In this document: in pieces, positions 43,153-53,128 of the stretch
Layout of the letters: every line of letters begins with the position of its first letter
How positions within the stretch are numbered: the stretch's first letter is position 1
Assembly: GCA_934486705.1 (NCBI GenBank)
Contig: CAKSQS010000011.1
Span: 1 to 62,932, forward strand
Length of the DNA: 62,932 nt
Reading direction: 5' to 3'
Source: an uncultured Eubacteriales bacterium
GTDB lineage: Bacteria; Bacillota; Clostridia; Oscillospirales; Acutalibacteraceae
Translations under genes and position numbers: made by a program
The notes under the pieces: generated by a model
Told to the model about the DNA's origin: nothing
Database searches by the model: none
What the model saw: the letters and a program-made list of their open reading frames with translations, nothing else

Positions 43153-46065
43153 ATGAAAAAGATTTTGGGAATAATAGCCGCAGCCCTGTCGCTTGCTGTT
43201 TTGGCAGGGGGAGCGGTATGCTTTGCGGACGCGGCAAATGCAGCAAAATCTTTTGAGCAAACCTTTGCCGAGAGCTCGCACCGATATACGGAAAAAGCCC
43301 TGAACGATTGGTTCGTGCGGGACAGTGTTACCGTTCTGCACAGTGTCGGTCTTGACGGGGTTAAGGTAAACGGCGCCGAACCGACCGTATCGGAGGGCGG
43401 AGCGGTTACACTTTGCGCAAACGACGTTCTTTCCTTTTTCCTGCCCGAAAGCGCGGGGAACAATAAAATTGTTTTAAGGTATAAGACCGTAACGCAGTAC
43501 GCCGTTGACTGTAAATTTGAAATAACAACGGGCGATCGGGATTATATGGGATATGTACCCATGCTTTGGGCGGACGCGTCGGACGGCTACTCTACCGATC
43601 GTTCGGGCAACGAGTACAATCCCAACCAGATTTGTATTGACGAATTTACCGAGGATTTTATTTATAATTACCGCACTCCCGATAAATCGGCAGTGGATTT
43701 TGCGGCGGGTGAGGTCACCCTGAAATCGGTTTCACAAAATCTCGAAATAGCGGAAATATTGGTTGTAAAGCCTAAAAAAATACCGACATATTCGCAATAT
43801 GCCGCAAAAGCCGAAAAAGCAAAGGATACCGTAATTATCGAAGCGGAGAAGTATTCACTTAAATCGGATTCCTTTATACGCGGCAGCGCAAATAAAAATG
43901 CGGCGCTTGAGCCGCACGATACCTACCGCGACCTTATTAACAGCATTTCCGAGGATTCATGGAGCAATGTGGGGCAGAAGATAATATGGGAATTTGAGGT
44001 TAAAAGCCCCGGGTATTATAAGCTCGGATTCAGGTATTTGCAGGACGGCGACGCAAATAAAAATGTTTACCGAAATATTGAAATAGACGGCAGAATCCCG
44101 TTTAAAGAGGCGGAGCTTGTCAGCTTTCCTTACAGCGGCAGCTCCAAATATGCAAATTACACCCTTTCGGGTAAAGACGGGGATTATTATGTTTACCTTG
44201 AAAAGGGCAGCCATACAATCGCCATGAAGGCGCTTTCGGGCGATTATGCCGAGGTATACAACGATACGCAAAAGCTTATGGGCGAAATAAGCGAGCTCGG
44301 TATGCGGCTTACCAAGCTTACCGCCGGCAATACAGACAGCAACCGCACATGGGATATGGACTCATATATGCCGGACGCGGTTGAAAAGCTTAAAGACTAT
44401 GCTGACAGAATTGACGGTATATACAAAAGACTAAAAAAAATAGGCGGCGCAGAGCCCACATACGCTTCAAACCTTGTTTATGCTGCCGAAACGCTGCGTA
44501 AGCTTACCGAAGAGCCTAACAAGATACCGAATAAAACCGAACAGATTCATTCGGGCGACAGCTCCGCCAATAAATACCTCGGAACGGTGCTGACAAGTCT
44601 TGTTTCAAGCGGAATGAGTCTTGACAGGATATATTTCTATTCGGATAACTATAAGCTGCCGGCGGTTTCGTCAAATATATTTGTTTCCGCCGTTGACACT
44701 GTAAAGGCGTTTTTCTTTTCCTTCTTGTCCGATTATACCGATAACAGCGGCGGCAACGGGAAAACCGAAGAGCTTGAAGTGTGGGTCAACCGTTCCATTC
44801 AGTATGTGCAGGTGTTACAGCGCCTGATCGACTCGGATTATAACAGCGTATACGGTACGGATATACGCCTTTCGGTTATGCCGAATGAACAGAAGCTTAT
44901 TCTTTCAAACGCAACCGGAACTAACCCCGATGTGGTTTTGGGCGTTACAACATCCACTCCGTTTAATCTTGCTATAAGAGGCGCGGTTAAAAATCTTCTT
45001 GAATATGAAGATTTTCTTTCTTCCTACACGCCCGAGCACCATATAGAATCGCTGATTCCCTTCGTTTACGGCGACGGTGTTTATGCGGCTTGCGAATCCT
45101 ACGATTTTCAGGTGCTTTTTTACAGGAAGGATATTCTTAAGTCCCTGGGGCTGCAAGTTCCCGATACATGGAATGATGTGAAAAAAATGATGCCTGTATT
45201 GCTCAGAAACTCCATGAACTTTTTTATTCCGCTTTCTTCGGGCGGCGGGTATAAAAACTATAATATGACAACTCCGTTCATTTATCAGAACCGGGGCACG
45301 CTCTACAGCGAAAACGGCGTTTCAACGGCAATCGATTCCTTGCGGTCGATTAACGGATTCTGGGATATGACCGAGCTTTACGATATTTATTCGCTTGATC
45401 CGGTGGTGGCAAGCTTTTATAACAGCTTTCGCTACGGTGAAATTCCCATAGGTATTTCGGGGTTCGGGAATTATATTCATCTTCTGATTGCAGCGCCCGA
45501 GCTTTCGGGTCAGTGGGATATTGCGCTGACCCCCGGTACGGTCAAGGAGGACGGCGGTATTCTCCGCAGTCAGATGGCGGATCTCAACGCATGTATGATA
45601 TTTGATAATACGGATAAGCCCGACGAGGCATGGCAGTTTATGAAATGGTGGCTTAGCGAGCCGATACAGACAAAATATTCGCTTATGCTGCAAACAACGT
45701 ACGGCTCGGAATACCGCTGGAACACAGCCAACCTTAAAACCTTTGAGCAGCTGCCTTATGAGGAGTCCCACAAAAGGGTAATACTCGCCCAGTGGGAAAG
45801 CCAGATGGAAAATATACGTCACCCCGCCAATTACATGGTGGAGCGTGAAATAAGCAACATATGGAACAATGTGGTTATAAATCAAGAGGGACTTATTGAA
45901 GCGGTGGATGAATCGGCGGTGCTTATAAACCGTGAGATTGAACGTAAGCTAAAGGAATTTGGGTTTATTGACGATAACGGGAAAACGGTAAAGGAATATA
46001 ATACCAACGCCTATAATTTCCTTATTTCACTGTTGAGGGGTGCGGAAAATGAAAAAAATAAATAA
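43153..46065 (+). CDS. Extracellular solute-binding protein fused to an N-terminal carbohydrate-binding module
   Basis: A 970-residue protein, about twice the length of an ordinary binding protein. After the signal peptide (~1-24) come a beta-rich region (~30-220), a galactose-binding-fold module of CBM6/CBM35 type (~225-395; VIIEAEKYSLKS, SPGYYKLGFRYL, YYVYLEKGSHTIAMKAL), a helical linker (~400-520) and a family-1 binding protein (~535-900; NPDVVLGVTTSTPFNLA, AAPELSGQWDIALTPG, AWQFMKWWLSE). There is no clear lipobox; anchoring may be by an uncleaved signal helix. GGAGG lies before ATG 43153. It directly precedes and overlaps the first permease gene of the island, so it is the partner of that importer. 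Confidence 0.85.
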   Translation: MKKILGIIAAALSLAVLAGGAVCFADAANAAKSFEQTFAESSHRYTEKALNDWFVRDSVTVLHSVGLDGVKVNGAEPTVSEGGAVTLCANDVLSFFLPESAGNNKIVLRYKTVTQYAVDCKFEITTGDRDYMGYVPMLWADASDGYSTDRSGNEYNPNQICIDEFTEDFIYNYRTPDKSAVDFAAGEVTLKSVSQNLEIAEILVVKPKKIPTYSQYAAKAEKAKDTVIIEAEKYSLKSDSFIRGSANKNAALEPHDTYRDLINSISEDSWSNVGQKIIWEFEVKSPGYYKLGFRYLQDGDANKNVYRNIEIDGRIPFKEAELVSFPYSGSSKYANYTLSGKDGDYYVYLEKGSHTIAMKALSGDYAEVYNDTQKLMGEISELGMRLTKLTAGNTDSNRTWDMDSYMPDAVEKLKDYADRIDGIYKRLKKIGGAEPTYASNLVYAAETLRKLTEEPNKIPNKTEQIHSGDSSANKYLGTVLTSLVSSGMSLDRIYFYSDNYKLPAVSSNIFVSAVDTVKAFFFSFLSDYTDNSGGNGKTEELEVWVNRSIQYVQVLQRLIDSDYNSVYGTDIRLSVMPNEQKLILSNATGTNPDVVLGVTTSTPFNLAIRGAVKNLLEYEDFLSSYTPEHHIESLIPFVYGDGVYAACESYDFQVLFYRKDILKSLGLQVPDTWNDVKKMMPVLLRNSMNFFIPLSSGGGYKNYNMTTPFIYQNRGTLYSENGVSTAIDSLRSINGFWDMTELYDIYSLDPVVASFYNSFRYGEIPIGISGFGNYIHLLIAAPELSGQWDIALTPGTVKEDGGILRSQMADLNACMIFDNTDKPDEAWQFMKWWLSEPIQTKYSLMLQTTYGSEYRWNTANLKTFEQLPYEESHKRVILAQWESQMENIRHPANYMVEREISNIWNNVVINQEGLIEAVDESAVLINREIERKLKEFGFIDDNGKTVKEYNTNAYNFLISLLRGAENEKNK

Positions 46066-46951
46066 TTTTTTGAACCGCCATTCCGCAGCGGTTATGATTG
46101 CACCCTATGCGTTTTTATTTTCGCTTTTTATAATTATTCCGGTAACGGCGGCGGTAATTCTTTCGTTTACGGATTTTAATTCGGTGCAGTTTCCGAAGTG
46201 GGTCGGATTTGATAATTATGTTCAGCTTTTTACCAATGACAGCGTTTTTATGCAAAAGGTACTGCCGAATACCATAACCTTTGCGGTGTTTGTGGGGGCG
46301 GGCGGCTATGTTTTGGGCTTTTTGCTTGCGTGGTGTCTGTCGCAGATAACAAAAGGACCGCGAACCGTGCTTGCCATTATAATATATTCTCCCTCAATGA
46401 CCGGCGGCGTGCTTATAAGCACCATTTGGAATGTGGTTTTTAACGGCGATAAATCGGGTTACCTGAATTACATACTTTTAAAAGCGGAAATTATAGATAA
46501 GCCGATAGCCTGGCTGCAATCGGAAAAATATCTGCTTTTGATAATGATAATAGTATCGCTTTGGAGCAGCATGGGAGTGGGCTTTTTGGCAATGCTCTCG
46601 GGAATACTCAATGTTAATGAGGAGCTGTACGAAGCGGGGTATATAGACGGTATCAAAAACCGTTTTCAGGAGATAGTATACATCACCGTTCCCGCCGCAA
46701 AACCGCAAATGCTTTTCGGCGCTATTATGGCAATTGTAAATACCTTTCAAACGGGAAATATCGGCGTAACCCTTTCGGGCTCAAATCCGACGCCGAATTA
46801 TGCCGGTCAGCTTATAGTTACGCATATTGAGGATTTCGGTTACCTTAGGTACGAGATGGGCTATGCCGCCGCGGTATCGGTGGTGCTGCTGATAGGAATT
46901 TACCTGCTTTCAAAGGGAACGGAAAAGGCGCTTTCCGCCAATGATGAATAG
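46049..46951 (+). CDS. Sugar ABC transporter permease 1 (MalF type)
   Basis: A 300-residue permease with six predicted helices and the EAA-type loop YEAGYIDGIKNRFQEIVYITVP, in which the usual second Ala reads Gly. ATG 46049 follows GAGGGG by eight bases and overlaps the binding-protein gene by 17 bp. It pairs with the next gene to form one sugar import channel. Confidence 0.9.
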   Translation: MKKINNFLNRHSAAVMIAPYAFLFSLFIIIPVTAAVILSFTDFNSVQFPKWVGFDNYVQLFTNDSVFMQKVLPNTITFAVFVGAGGYVLGFLLAWCLSQITKGPRTVLAIIIYSPSMTGGVLISTIWNVVFNGDKSGYLNYILLKAEIIDKPIAWLQSEKYLLLIMIIVSLWSSMGVGFLAMLSGILNVNEELYEAGYIDGIKNRFQEIVYITVPAAKPQMLFGAIMAIVNTFQTGNIGVTLSGSNPTPNYAGQLIVTHIEDFGYLRYEMGYAAAVSVVLLIGIYLLSKGTEKALSANDE

Positions 46952-46962
46952 GGGGTTATATC

Positions 46963-47856
46963 GTGAAAAAGAAAAAGGTGCGCAGCAGAATCAGACAAAG
47001 CGGTATGAATCCCGCGCATTTTGACCGAGGTCAGATAAAATTTTACACGGTTCTTATTCCCGTGGGGATAGTTATGGCTTTGCCAATAGTATTTATCATT
47101 GTTAACGCCTTTAAACCGATAGACGAGCTTTTTGCGTATCCGCCGAGATTTTATGTTAAAAATCCTACGCTTGATAATTTTCGGCTGCTGCTCTCTGTAT
47201 CGTCGGGAACGTCCGTTCCGGCTGTACGCTATCTGTTTAACAGCATTTTTGTGTCTCTTGCGGTGGTGCTTACTACGGTTATAATATCGGCGTCGGCGGG
47301 CTTTGCCCTTTCCAAAAAGAAATTCCGTGCAAGGCGGGCGCTTTTTGATATAAACAAAACCGCCCTTATGTTCGTTTCGGTGGCTGTGAGTATTCCGCGT
47401 TATTTCGTTATAGTATATACGGGCACGTTTAATACCGTATTTGCCAATATTCTTCCGCTTATCGTAATTCCGACGGGGGTATTTCTTGTAAAGCAGTTTA
47501 TAGATCAGCTTCCCGACGCACTTATAGAGGCTGCCGTTATTGACGGGGCAAGCGATTTCAGAATACTCAGAAAAATAGTCTTCCCGCTTATAAAGCCTAC
47601 GCTTGCTACGGTTACAATTCTTTCGTTCCAGTCGGTATGGAACAATGTTGAAACCTCTAACCTTTATATAAATAACGAGGCGATTAAGACCTTTGCCTTT
47701 TATATGTCGACGCTCACAAGCGTTACAAGCGGATCGGTTGCCGGTCAGGGAATAAGCGCGGCAGCTACGCTTATTATGTTTCTTCCCAATTTGGTTCTGT
47801 TTATTATACTGCAATCCCGTGTTATGAACACTATGGCGCATTCGGGAATTAAATAG
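46963..47856 (+). CDS. Sugar ABC transporter permease 2 (MalG type)
   Basis: A 297-residue permease with six predicted helices and EAA loop IEAAVIDGASDFRILRKIVFP. The GTG start follows GGGGG. It is 11 bp after its partner and is the last gene before an intra-operon hairpin. Confidence 0.9.
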   Translation: MKKKKVRSRIRQSGMNPAHFDRGQIKFYTVLIPVGIVMALPIVFIIVNAFKPIDELFAYPPRFYVKNPTLDNFRLLLSVSSGTSVPAVRYLFNSIFVSLAVVLTTVIISASAGFALSKKKFRARRALFDINKTALMFVSVAVSIPRYFVIVYTGTFNTVFANILPLIVIPTGVFLVKQFIDQLPDALIEAAVIDGASDFRILRKIVFPLIKPTLATVTILSFQSVWNNVETSNLYINNEAIKTFAFYMSTLTSVTSGSVAGQGISAAATLIMFLPNLVLFIILQSRVMNTMAHSGIK

Positions 47857-47882
47857 GGAATAAAAGTCTCCCCGTTACCGCT

Positions 47883-47938
47883 TGCTTTATGCGCCGCGGC
47901 TTCTGTTTATAAAAATTCAAATTTGCGGCGCTTAAGCA
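47883..47938 (+). promoter_or_regulatory. Intra-operon hairpin ahead of the NHL/YIP1 gene
   Basis: GCGCCGC near 47891 pairs with GCGGCGC near 47925, and the flanks TGCTT and AAGCA extend the stem. No U-run follows, so it is more likely an RNA-processing or stability element than a terminator. It splits the operon between its two importer cassettes. Confidence 0.5.
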
Positions 47939-47947
47939 CGGAAAGGA

Positions 47948-47959
47948 ATGATTATGTAA
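47948..47959 (+). other. Three-codon minicistron abutting the NHL/YIP1 start
   Basis: AAAGGA is followed by ATG ATT ATG TAA, whose stop codon is directly followed by the ATG of the next gene at 47960. The ribosome binding site is better placed for the minicistron than for the gene itself, so translation could be coupled. Confidence 0.4.
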
Positions 47960-49999
47960 ATGAAAAAGATAATTGCTTTTTTTATAACATCGGCATTGCT
48001 GGTTACTTTCATTTGCCGAATACCCGCGGGCGCAGTCAGCAGTACGGCGTATAATTACACGGTATCGGTGGACGGTAAATGGATACGTACCCAGGACGCC
48101 TATCTTCCTTGCGGGGTTTTGCTGAAAGAAGCGGGGCTTAGTCAGCCGCAGGATATCTTTATTAAGGGTGATGAGATTTATATTGCCGATTCGGGAAATG
48201 CGCGCGTACTGGTTTATAATATGAAGAATAAAAACGTAAGAACCGTAGGGGACGGTATTTTCACTTCACCGTCGGGTGTGTTTGTCAGTGCGGACAACAC
48301 CGTTTATGTAGCCGATTCAAAAGCTCCCGCTGTTTTTATTCTTTCACCCTCGGGCAAGCTTTTACGGACTATAGGTAAGCCGGACAGCTACCTTTTCGGA
48401 AAAAACAGCGTTTATGCGCCAAAAAACGTATCGGTTTCTTCGCAGGGGAATATCTATGTTGTGGGCGAGGGCGCACACGAGGGTCTTATGCAGTTTGATT
48501 TTGACGGTACTTTTCAGGGCTATTTTGCCGCAAATAAGCGTTCGCTCACTTTTCTTGAGCGCGTTCAGGAAATTATTTATACCGACGCTCAAAAGCGAAA
48601 GCAGCTTTCACGTATAGCGCAGCCTATATATAATATAGATATGACCTCGCAGGATCTTATTTACAGCGTTACGCAGGCGGCGGACCGGTATTCCGCAGGG
48701 GCAGACTCGGGCGCAAAAACCCATAATCTCGTGCAGCTGCATAATCTCGGCGGTAACGATATTTTCCCGTCCTCGCTTAAAATGCGCGATGAATGGAACT
48801 TTGTGGATATTGCGTCCGGTATATACTCAAACTGCTATGCTTTAACGCAGACCGGCCTTATTTATGAGTATGACAGCTCGGGCGAGCTTGTGTTTTCTTT
48901 CGGCGGAAGAGCTATGGCGGACGATAAGAACGGTTTGATAACCGACGCCGCTGCCATAGATGTTGACGGCGAGGGATATATCTATGTTCTTGACCGCGAA
49001 CGCGCCTTAATTCAGATATTTATGCCGACCGATTTTGCAATTGCCACACAGCGGGCTATTTACTATCTTGATACCGGTAATTACGAGGACAGCGAGGATA
49101 TATGGAACGAGGTTTTAAAGCTTAACGGTATGTCGCGGATAGCTCACCTCGGCTTGGGAAAAACCTTGCTGCGGCAGCAGCGCTACAGCGAGGCTTTAAA
49201 GCAGTTTAAAATTGCCAACGACACAGAAAACTATTCCGCAGCCTTTTGGGAGCTGAGAAGCGCGTGGCTTGACAGGAATATTCTTTATCTGTCGGGTGCG
49301 GTATTGCTTGTATTTATCGTATTTATTTTTTACGGGAAATACCGAAAAAGGCATCCGTCGCTCGCTCACAATAAATTTATCGGTGATGTGCTTTATATAG
49401 GTAATATATTAAGACACCCCATTGATTCTCAGTATTACCTGAACAGGGGAGAAAGGGGCTCGGTAAAATCGGCCACGGTACTGTACCTTATGGCATTTGC
49501 GGTTTTCGGGGCGGATATGCTGCTGCGAGGATTTACCTTCCGTACCAGCCTTGCGAATACCGTTTCACCGTTTTCTCTTATGGCAGGCTTTTCGGCGGCT
49601 GTGGGACTGTTTGTTATAGGTAACTATATGGTAAGCTCTATAAACGACGGCAGGGGAAGCCTTAAAAACGTTTATATAACTACCGCCTATTCCCTTGCTC
49701 CTTATATCTGCCTTACGCCTGTAATTATTGCGCTTACATATATTATGTCGCTTAACGAGAGGTTTTTGGTTTCGTTCCCTTGGACGCTAATACTTATTTG
49801 GACCGGGGTAATGATATTTATAAGCGTTTCCGAGACGCACGCCTATTCATTCAGAGCAACTGTTAAAAATCTGTTTTTGACGATATTCTTTATGGTTGTA
49901 TGCGTGGCGGTTGCGGCATTGGTTTATATTTTCTGGAAACAAATAATTATATTTATAAGCGAAGTATTCGGGGAGGTAGGCTATCGTGCAGTTGAATAA
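47960..49999 (+). CDS. NHL beta-propeller / TPR / YIP1-type membrane protein
   Basis: A 679-residue protein. A signal peptide (~1-25) leads to an extracytoplasmic NHL-repeat propeller (~45-350; IKGDEIYIADSGNARVLVYN and VSADNTVYVADSKAPAVF are two blades), a short TPR-like helical part (~355-430; AIYYLDTGNYEDSEDIW, LGLGKTLLRQQRYSEALKQF), one helix at ~440-462, and a YIP1-like membrane domain with about five helices (~505-670). It is followed by a DUF5696-type gene and two permeases, an arrangement I recall from other Firmicute sugar loci. A role as a membrane accessory of the importer is inferred; no enzymatic motif is seen. Confidence 0.8.
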   Translation: MKKIIAFFITSALLVTFICRIPAGAVSSTAYNYTVSVDGKWIRTQDAYLPCGVLLKEAGLSQPQDIFIKGDEIYIADSGNARVLVYNMKNKNVRTVGDGIFTSPSGVFVSADNTVYVADSKAPAVFILSPSGKLLRTIGKPDSYLFGKNSVYAPKNVSVSSQGNIYVVGEGAHEGLMQFDFDGTFQGYFAANKRSLTFLERVQEIIYTDAQKRKQLSRIAQPIYNIDMTSQDLIYSVTQAADRYSAGADSGAKTHNLVQLHNLGGNDIFPSSLKMRDEWNFVDIASGIYSNCYALTQTGLIYEYDSSGELVFSFGGRAMADDKNGLITDAAAIDVDGEGYIYVLDRERALIQIFMPTDFAIATQRAIYYLDTGNYEDSEDIWNEVLKLNGMSRIAHLGLGKTLLRQQRYSEALKQFKIANDTENYSAAFWELRSAWLDRNILYLSGAVLLVFIVFIFYGKYRKRHPSLAHNKFIGDVLYIGNILRHPIDSQYYLNRGERGSVKSATVLYLMAFAVFGADMLLRGFTFRTSLANTVSPFSLMAGFSAAVGLFVIGNYMVSSINDGRGSLKNVYITTAYSLAPYICLTPVIIALTYIMSLNERFLVSFPWTLILIWTGVMIFISVSETHAYSFRATVKNLFLTIFFMVVCVAVAALVYIFWKQIIIFISEVFGEVGYRAVE

Positions 50000-52259
50000 G
50001 TACATTCCCCGTTTAATCGGTGCGGCGCTTGTTATCGCGCTGCTGTGCACCGCCCTGACATCGGCTCTCCGCCGAACGGAGCAGACCTTTATTGTGCCGG
50101 AGTCTTCAAAGCTTGAAAGCGCCACAAACCGACATACTCACCCCGAAACGGGAAATACCGTTACCTCATCGCTTACTACCGATGGGTATGAATTGAAAAT
50201 GCATAACGATACCCTTGAGGTTTGGTACAGAAAAGAGGTATACGGAATAAGAGTAAGGGATAAGCGTTCAGGCTATGTGTGGGGTTCAACCGCGGCTGAT
50301 GAGGTTGAGGGACTTAACAAAAAATGGAATCAGACCGCGAGCTCGCTCTGCACCGTTGAGTGTATTGACGCAAAATACAATGTAACAAAGGTATGTATGC
50401 CAGATTCCAATGTAAAGGTAAAGGAAAAATGGGATGGCAACAGCGCTCTGTTTAAGCTTACCTTAAGAAAACAGGAAATATCCTTTCAGTTTTCTTTAAC
50501 CCTGAATGACGACGGCATTACAATAGCCGTTGATGATGAAAGTATTTCGGAAAAAGAAAAATACCTGTTAAAGGATATATATTTTCTTCCGTTTTTCGGA
50601 TGCGTCCGAGAGGACGCTGTGGACGGATACATATTCATTCCCGACGGCAGCGGCGCTCTTATGCGTTTTTCAAAAAGCTCAAGCTATATAAGCGCATATT
50701 CCCAAAAGGTATACGGCAATGATATGGGAATTGACAGCCTGGCGGATGTAAACGACCTTGTTTCTACAAGACCTAACGATTATCTTGCGGATTCTGCCCG
50801 TATAACCGTTCCGGTTTACGGTGTTGTTCACGGTGCGGGACAAAACGCCGTTATGACGGTTATTGAAAACGGCGAAGAGTATGCCGATATTGAGGCGACG
50901 CCGGCAGGCGTAACCACCGCCTACAACCGTGTGGCTGCGTGCTTTAATTATAGGCAGATGTATACGCATATAGTGGGGAATAAGGGCGACGGAGTTTACC
51001 GCCCCCAAAAGGAACGAAATGTTATAAACCCGAAAATAACGCTTAGTTTTCTTACAGGCGACGCCGCGGATTATGCGGGAATGGCGGTAAAATACCGCGG
51101 TATGCTGAAAAAAAGCGGGGATATATCGGCAGAGCGGAAGGATTCGCAAATACCTTTGGCGCTTAATATTATAGGTGCGGAAATAAGCAAGGGAAGCTTT
51201 TTAAAATATACAAAAAGCTTTACGACGGCAAAAGAGGCGCGGAGTATATTCAAAAAGCTGTCGGATGACGGGATAAACAATCTTACCGTGATGTATGAGG
51301 GCTGGCAGAAGGGCGGTATAAACGGTTCTTCTTACGGAGAAACCCGTATACATTCCGCCTTGGGCAAGCGTGCGGATTTTATTTCGCTTAAAGAGGAATT
51401 GGAAAAGGACGGCGGCAGGCTGTATCTTAATACAAACGTTGTTACCGCCAATGAGGACCAGATAAATTTACGCTTTTCCGCCGCTATGCAGGCGTCAAAG
51501 CAGTACGCGGTATTTTCAAGGGCAAATTCCTCTGTGATGTACGGTAACTATTATCTGATAAAGCCCTCAAAGCTTATGAACACCGTGAAAAAGCTTAACG
51601 ACAAGCTTTCGGGCTTTGATTTTATGCTCGGTCAGTTGGGATACAGAATGTACTCCGATTATACTACGGGGTCAAGCCTTACAAGAAGCGAATTTCGCAG
51701 CGCATTAACCGAAACGCTTTCTGCAATTCCGCGTAAAACGGCTTTAAGCAACCCTAACGGCTATCTTTATAAATATACGTCGGAGTATTTCGATATGCCT
51801 ATGTGCAACAGTCAGTATCTTTATGAAACCGATACCGTGCCCTTCCTTCAGATAGTTCTGAAGGGCTCGATAGATTATTATGCACCGTATGCGAATAAGA
51901 GCGGATATTCCGTTTCGGATGTGCTTAAAATGATAGAATTCGGGGCATATCCGTCCTTTGTGGTGGCTGTCGGTGATAACGATAAGCTGCGGAATACTCC
52001 GCTTGAGGATCTTTTTTCCATAAATTTTGACGACTGGCACGATACCGTAAAAAAGATATATGCAGATGCAAACGCAGCCTTATCGGCGGTTGAGGGGGCA
52101 TATATTTCCGACCATACCGTAATTGCGGACAGGGTGGTAAGGGTAGATTATGATAACGGTGTAAGTATTTTTGTGAATTATAACGCCTGCGATTTTACCT
52201 GCGGCGACATTACAATACCGGCGTTAAGCTTTAAGGTGGAAAACGGAGGTAAGAAATAA
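49986..52259 (+). CDS. DUF5696-type exported protein, possible TIM-barrel hydrolase
   Basis: A 757-residue protein with an N-terminal hydrophobic helix (~8-27). A beta-rich part (~45-350) contains YIFIPDGSGALMRF, a hallmark I associate with DUF5696. A second part (~385-680) resembles an alpha/beta barrel: NNLTVMYEGWQKGG, GRLYLNTNVVTAN, FDFMLGQLGYRMYSDY. The barrel reading is inference and no catalytic pair can be named. GTG 49986 follows GGGAGG and overlaps the preceding gene by 14 bp, so the two are coupled. Placed between YIP1 and the permeases, it may trim or hold the sugar before import. Confidence 0.75.
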   Translation: MQLNKYIPRLIGAALVIALLCTALTSALRRTEQTFIVPESSKLESATNRHTHPETGNTVTSSLTTDGYELKMHNDTLEVWYRKEVYGIRVRDKRSGYVWGSTAADEVEGLNKKWNQTASSLCTVECIDAKYNVTKVCMPDSNVKVKEKWDGNSALFKLTLRKQEISFQFSLTLNDDGITIAVDDESISEKEKYLLKDIYFLPFFGCVREDAVDGYIFIPDGSGALMRFSKSSSYISAYSQKVYGNDMGIDSLADVNDLVSTRPNDYLADSARITVPVYGVVHGAGQNAVMTVIENGEEYADIEATPAGVTTAYNRVAACFNYRQMYTHIVGNKGDGVYRPQKERNVINPKITLSFLTGDAADYAGMAVKYRGMLKKSGDISAERKDSQIPLALNIIGAEISKGSFLKYTKSFTTAKEARSIFKKLSDDGINNLTVMYEGWQKGGINGSSYGETRIHSALGKRADFISLKEELEKDGGRLYLNTNVVTANEDQINLRFSAAMQASKQYAVFSRANSSVMYGNYYLIKPSKLMNTVKKLNDKLSGFDFMLGQLGYRMYSDYTTGSSLTRSEFRSALTETLSAIPRKTALSNPNGYLYKYTSEYFDMPMCNSQYLYETDTVPFLQIVLKGSIDYYAPYANKSGYSVSDVLKMIEFGAYPSFVVAVGDNDKLRNTPLEDLFSINFDDWHDTVKKIYADANAALSAVEGAYISDHTVIADRVVRVDYDNGVSIFVNYNACDFTCGDITIPALSFKVENGGKK

Positions 52260-53128
52260 TGAAAAAGAAGCCGCTTTCCTTTGCTGCCCGCGAACAGCTT
52301 ACGGGCTATGCATTTATTTTGCCGTGGATAATCGGTTTTATTGCCGTAACGCTTTACCCGGTCGCTTATTCGGTGGCAATGAGCTTTTGCGCCGTTAAAA
52401 TAACGGGAGAGGGAATAGCTCTGACCTTCAAGGGACTTTATTATTACGATCAGGCGCTGAATGTTGATCCGGGCTTTTCCATAGACCTTACAAGCACGGT
52501 TTTCTTTATACTGTGCTTTACGCCCGTAATTGTAGTGCTTTCTCTTATATCTGCGGTGCTGCTTAACAATAATTTCCGCGGAAGGGCGGTTTTCCGAGCC
52601 GTGTTTTTTCTGCCCGTAATCATTATGAGCGGTCCGGTTATCAGCACGCTGCTTTCAAAGTACACCGTCAGCTTTGCCGACGCCATACCGCAGATATATA
52701 CGTTTTTAAATTCACTGCCGGATGCCGTTAAAACGCCCTCTGTTTATATTTTGGATAACATTATTCTGATTATGTGGTTTTCGGGCGTACAGATACTTAT
52801 TTTTCTGGCGGGTCTTCAAAAGATAAATCCCAATCTTTACGAAGCGGCGTCTATTGACGGGGCGAGCACCTGGGAAAAGTTTTGGAAAATAACGCTGCCG
52901 CATATGTATACCCTTATAATTATCTGCACGGTCTATACTATTATCGACCTTTCAAACTATGTAAACAATGCTGTAAACAAGCGCATAACGGTGCGTATTT
53001 TTGATGACGCGGGAAGAATATACAGCCTGTCCTCCGCTATGTCGTGGATAGTGTTTGCCGTTGTAATGGCAATATTGGGCGTTGTATGGCTTATTTTTTA
53101 CGTGTGCTCAAGGAGGAATGACAGGTGA
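52259..53128 (+). CDS. Sugar ABC transporter permease 3 (MalF type)
   Basis: A 289-residue permease with six predicted helices and EAA loop YEAASIDGASTWEKFWKITLP. It overlaps the DUF5696-type gene by one base (TAATG), and its own end overlaps the next permease in GTGA. No binding-protein gene adjoins this pair, so it may use the lipoprotein at 38.6 kb. Confidence 0.9.
   Translation: MKKKPLSFAAREQLTGYAFILPWIIGFIAVTLYPVAYSVAMSFCAVKITGEGIALTFKGLYYYDQALNVDPGFSIDLTSTVFFILCFTPVIVVLSLISAVLLNNNFRGRAVFRAVFFLPVIIMSGPVISTLLSKYTVSFADAIPQIYTFLNSLPDAVKTPSVYILDNIILIMWFSGVQILIFLAGLQKINPNLYEAASIDGASTWEKFWKITLPHMYTLIIICTVYTIIDLSNYVNNAVNKRITVRIFDDAGRIYSLSSAMSWIVFAVVMAILGVVWLIFYVCSRRNDR

Noticed and set aside
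46900..47841. 313-codon open frame antisense to permease 2
   Set aside because: Its product is extremely rich in Arg, Lys, Tyr and Asn without any domain. It mirrors the permease gene on the other strand, whose membrane helices and EAA loop are clear.
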